The position numbers and the translations under genes were made by a program. DNA of 6,551 nt from Nitrososphaeraceae archaeon. GTDB taxonomy: Archaea; Thermoproteota; Nitrososphaeria; Nitrososphaerales; Nitrososphaeraceae. Below are positions 6,484 to 6,551 of the stretch, piece by piece. Every line of letters begins with the position of its first letter. Position 1 is the first letter of the stretch. Below the pieces are notes generated by a model. The model was given only the letters and a program-made list of their open reading frames with translations, was not told the origin of the DNA and did no database searches. The stretch lies in contig JAICHH010000103.1 in the NCBI GenBank assembly GCA_025922715.1, forward strand, positions 1-6,551. The letters run 5' to 3'.

Positions 6484-6522
6484 TCTGAATAAAGGTCGTC
6501 TGAATAAAGGTCGTCTGAATAA
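6484..6522. repeat. 15-bp direct tandem repeat (2.6 copies)
   Basis: TCTGAATAAAGGTCG is present twice without mismatch (6484-6498 and 6499-6513), followed by a 9-bp partial copy TCTGAATAA (6514-6522). The unit length is a multiple of three, so frames crossing it stay open. The copies touch without spacers, so this is not a CRISPR array. Confidence 0.9.
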
Positions 6523-6551
6523 CCAGTGTATCACTAGTTTTGAGCTGAGAA

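Larger units (their letters stand above)
5778..6551. other. 774-bp gene-free region upstream of dppB
   Basis: No ATG-started frame I traced on either strand here reaches 20 codons before a stop. The region is very AT-rich and holds the probable dppB promoter, low-complexity tracts (TTTA repeats near 6054-6067 and degenerate TCAAT repeats at 6071-6100), an 8-bp palindrome TACGCGTA at 5837-5844, and an inverted repeat plus direct repeat at 6453-6522. Frames lacking ATG run into the right edge, so the end of a flanking gene there cannot be excluded. I see no tRNA or transposase. It could hold a small RNA or decayed sequence, but nothing shows this. Confidence 0.6.

Noticed and set aside
6484..6522. 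Possible CRISPR array
   Set aside because: Repeat units of 15 bp are contiguous with no spacers, and no cas gene is present.
6437..6550. Minus-strand frame entering from the right edge, 37 codons then a stop
   Set aside because: The tail is Ile/Thr/Val/Gln-rich and mostly made of the 15-bp repeat. Another minus frame is also open for about 25 codons, so the openness is explained by the repeat rather than by coding.
6323..6551. Plus-strand frame open for 76 codons to the window edge
   Set aside because: It contains no ATG, begins only after a TGA, and its product resembles no family I know. It could be the start of a gene continuing to the right, but the sequence here does not support it.

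Overview
The window is AT-rich and reads as archaeal, most likely from an ammonia-oxidising thaumarchaeon (Nitrososphaerota), perhaps near Nitrosocosmicus or Nitrososphaera. The grounds are an archaeal Nop5 RNP protein, an archaeal-type stand-alone JAMM protease, an exported TPR protein with Trp/Asn-rich repeats (PWNSKGWALYKVGKFDEA), and starts that mostly have a TATA-like box 26-32 nt upstream with no Shine-Dalgarno. The genus is inferred from style, not from a database match.

Layout. Positions 1-1093 (minus) hold a nop5 gene whose C-terminal end is cut by the window edge. A 99-bp divergent intergenic region separates it from two small plus-strand genes. The first (1193-1654) encodes a JAMM/MPN+ metalloprotease with an apparent TTG start and all metal ligands intact. 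The second (1775-2092) encodes a 105-residue protein I do not recognise. These meet, tail to tail across a T/A-rich 40-bp gap, a minus-strand block read from right to left: dppB-like permease (4725-5777), dppC-like permease (3143-4732, overlapping dppB by 8 bp), then a secreted or membrane-anchored TPR protein (2133-3080).

The dppB/dppC pair forms the membrane channel of a peptide/nickel-type (Opp/Dpp) ABC importer. The DppC-like subunit is oversized (529 aa): it has an Asn-rich cytoplasmic tail and roughly 200 residues inserted outside the membrane between TM1 and the permease core. No substrate-binding protein or ATPase gene lies in the window, so those parts must be encoded elsewhere or beyond position 6551.

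Positions 5778-6551 (774 bp) hold no convincing gene. They contain a likely dppB promoter and, at the far end, a 9-bp perfect inverted repeat followed directly by a 15-bp direct repeat. I see no CRISPR array, tRNA, rRNA, insertion sequence or defence system. The best candidates for something new are the DppC extra domain, the unknown 105-aa protein beside the JAMM protease, and the repeat cluster at the right edge.
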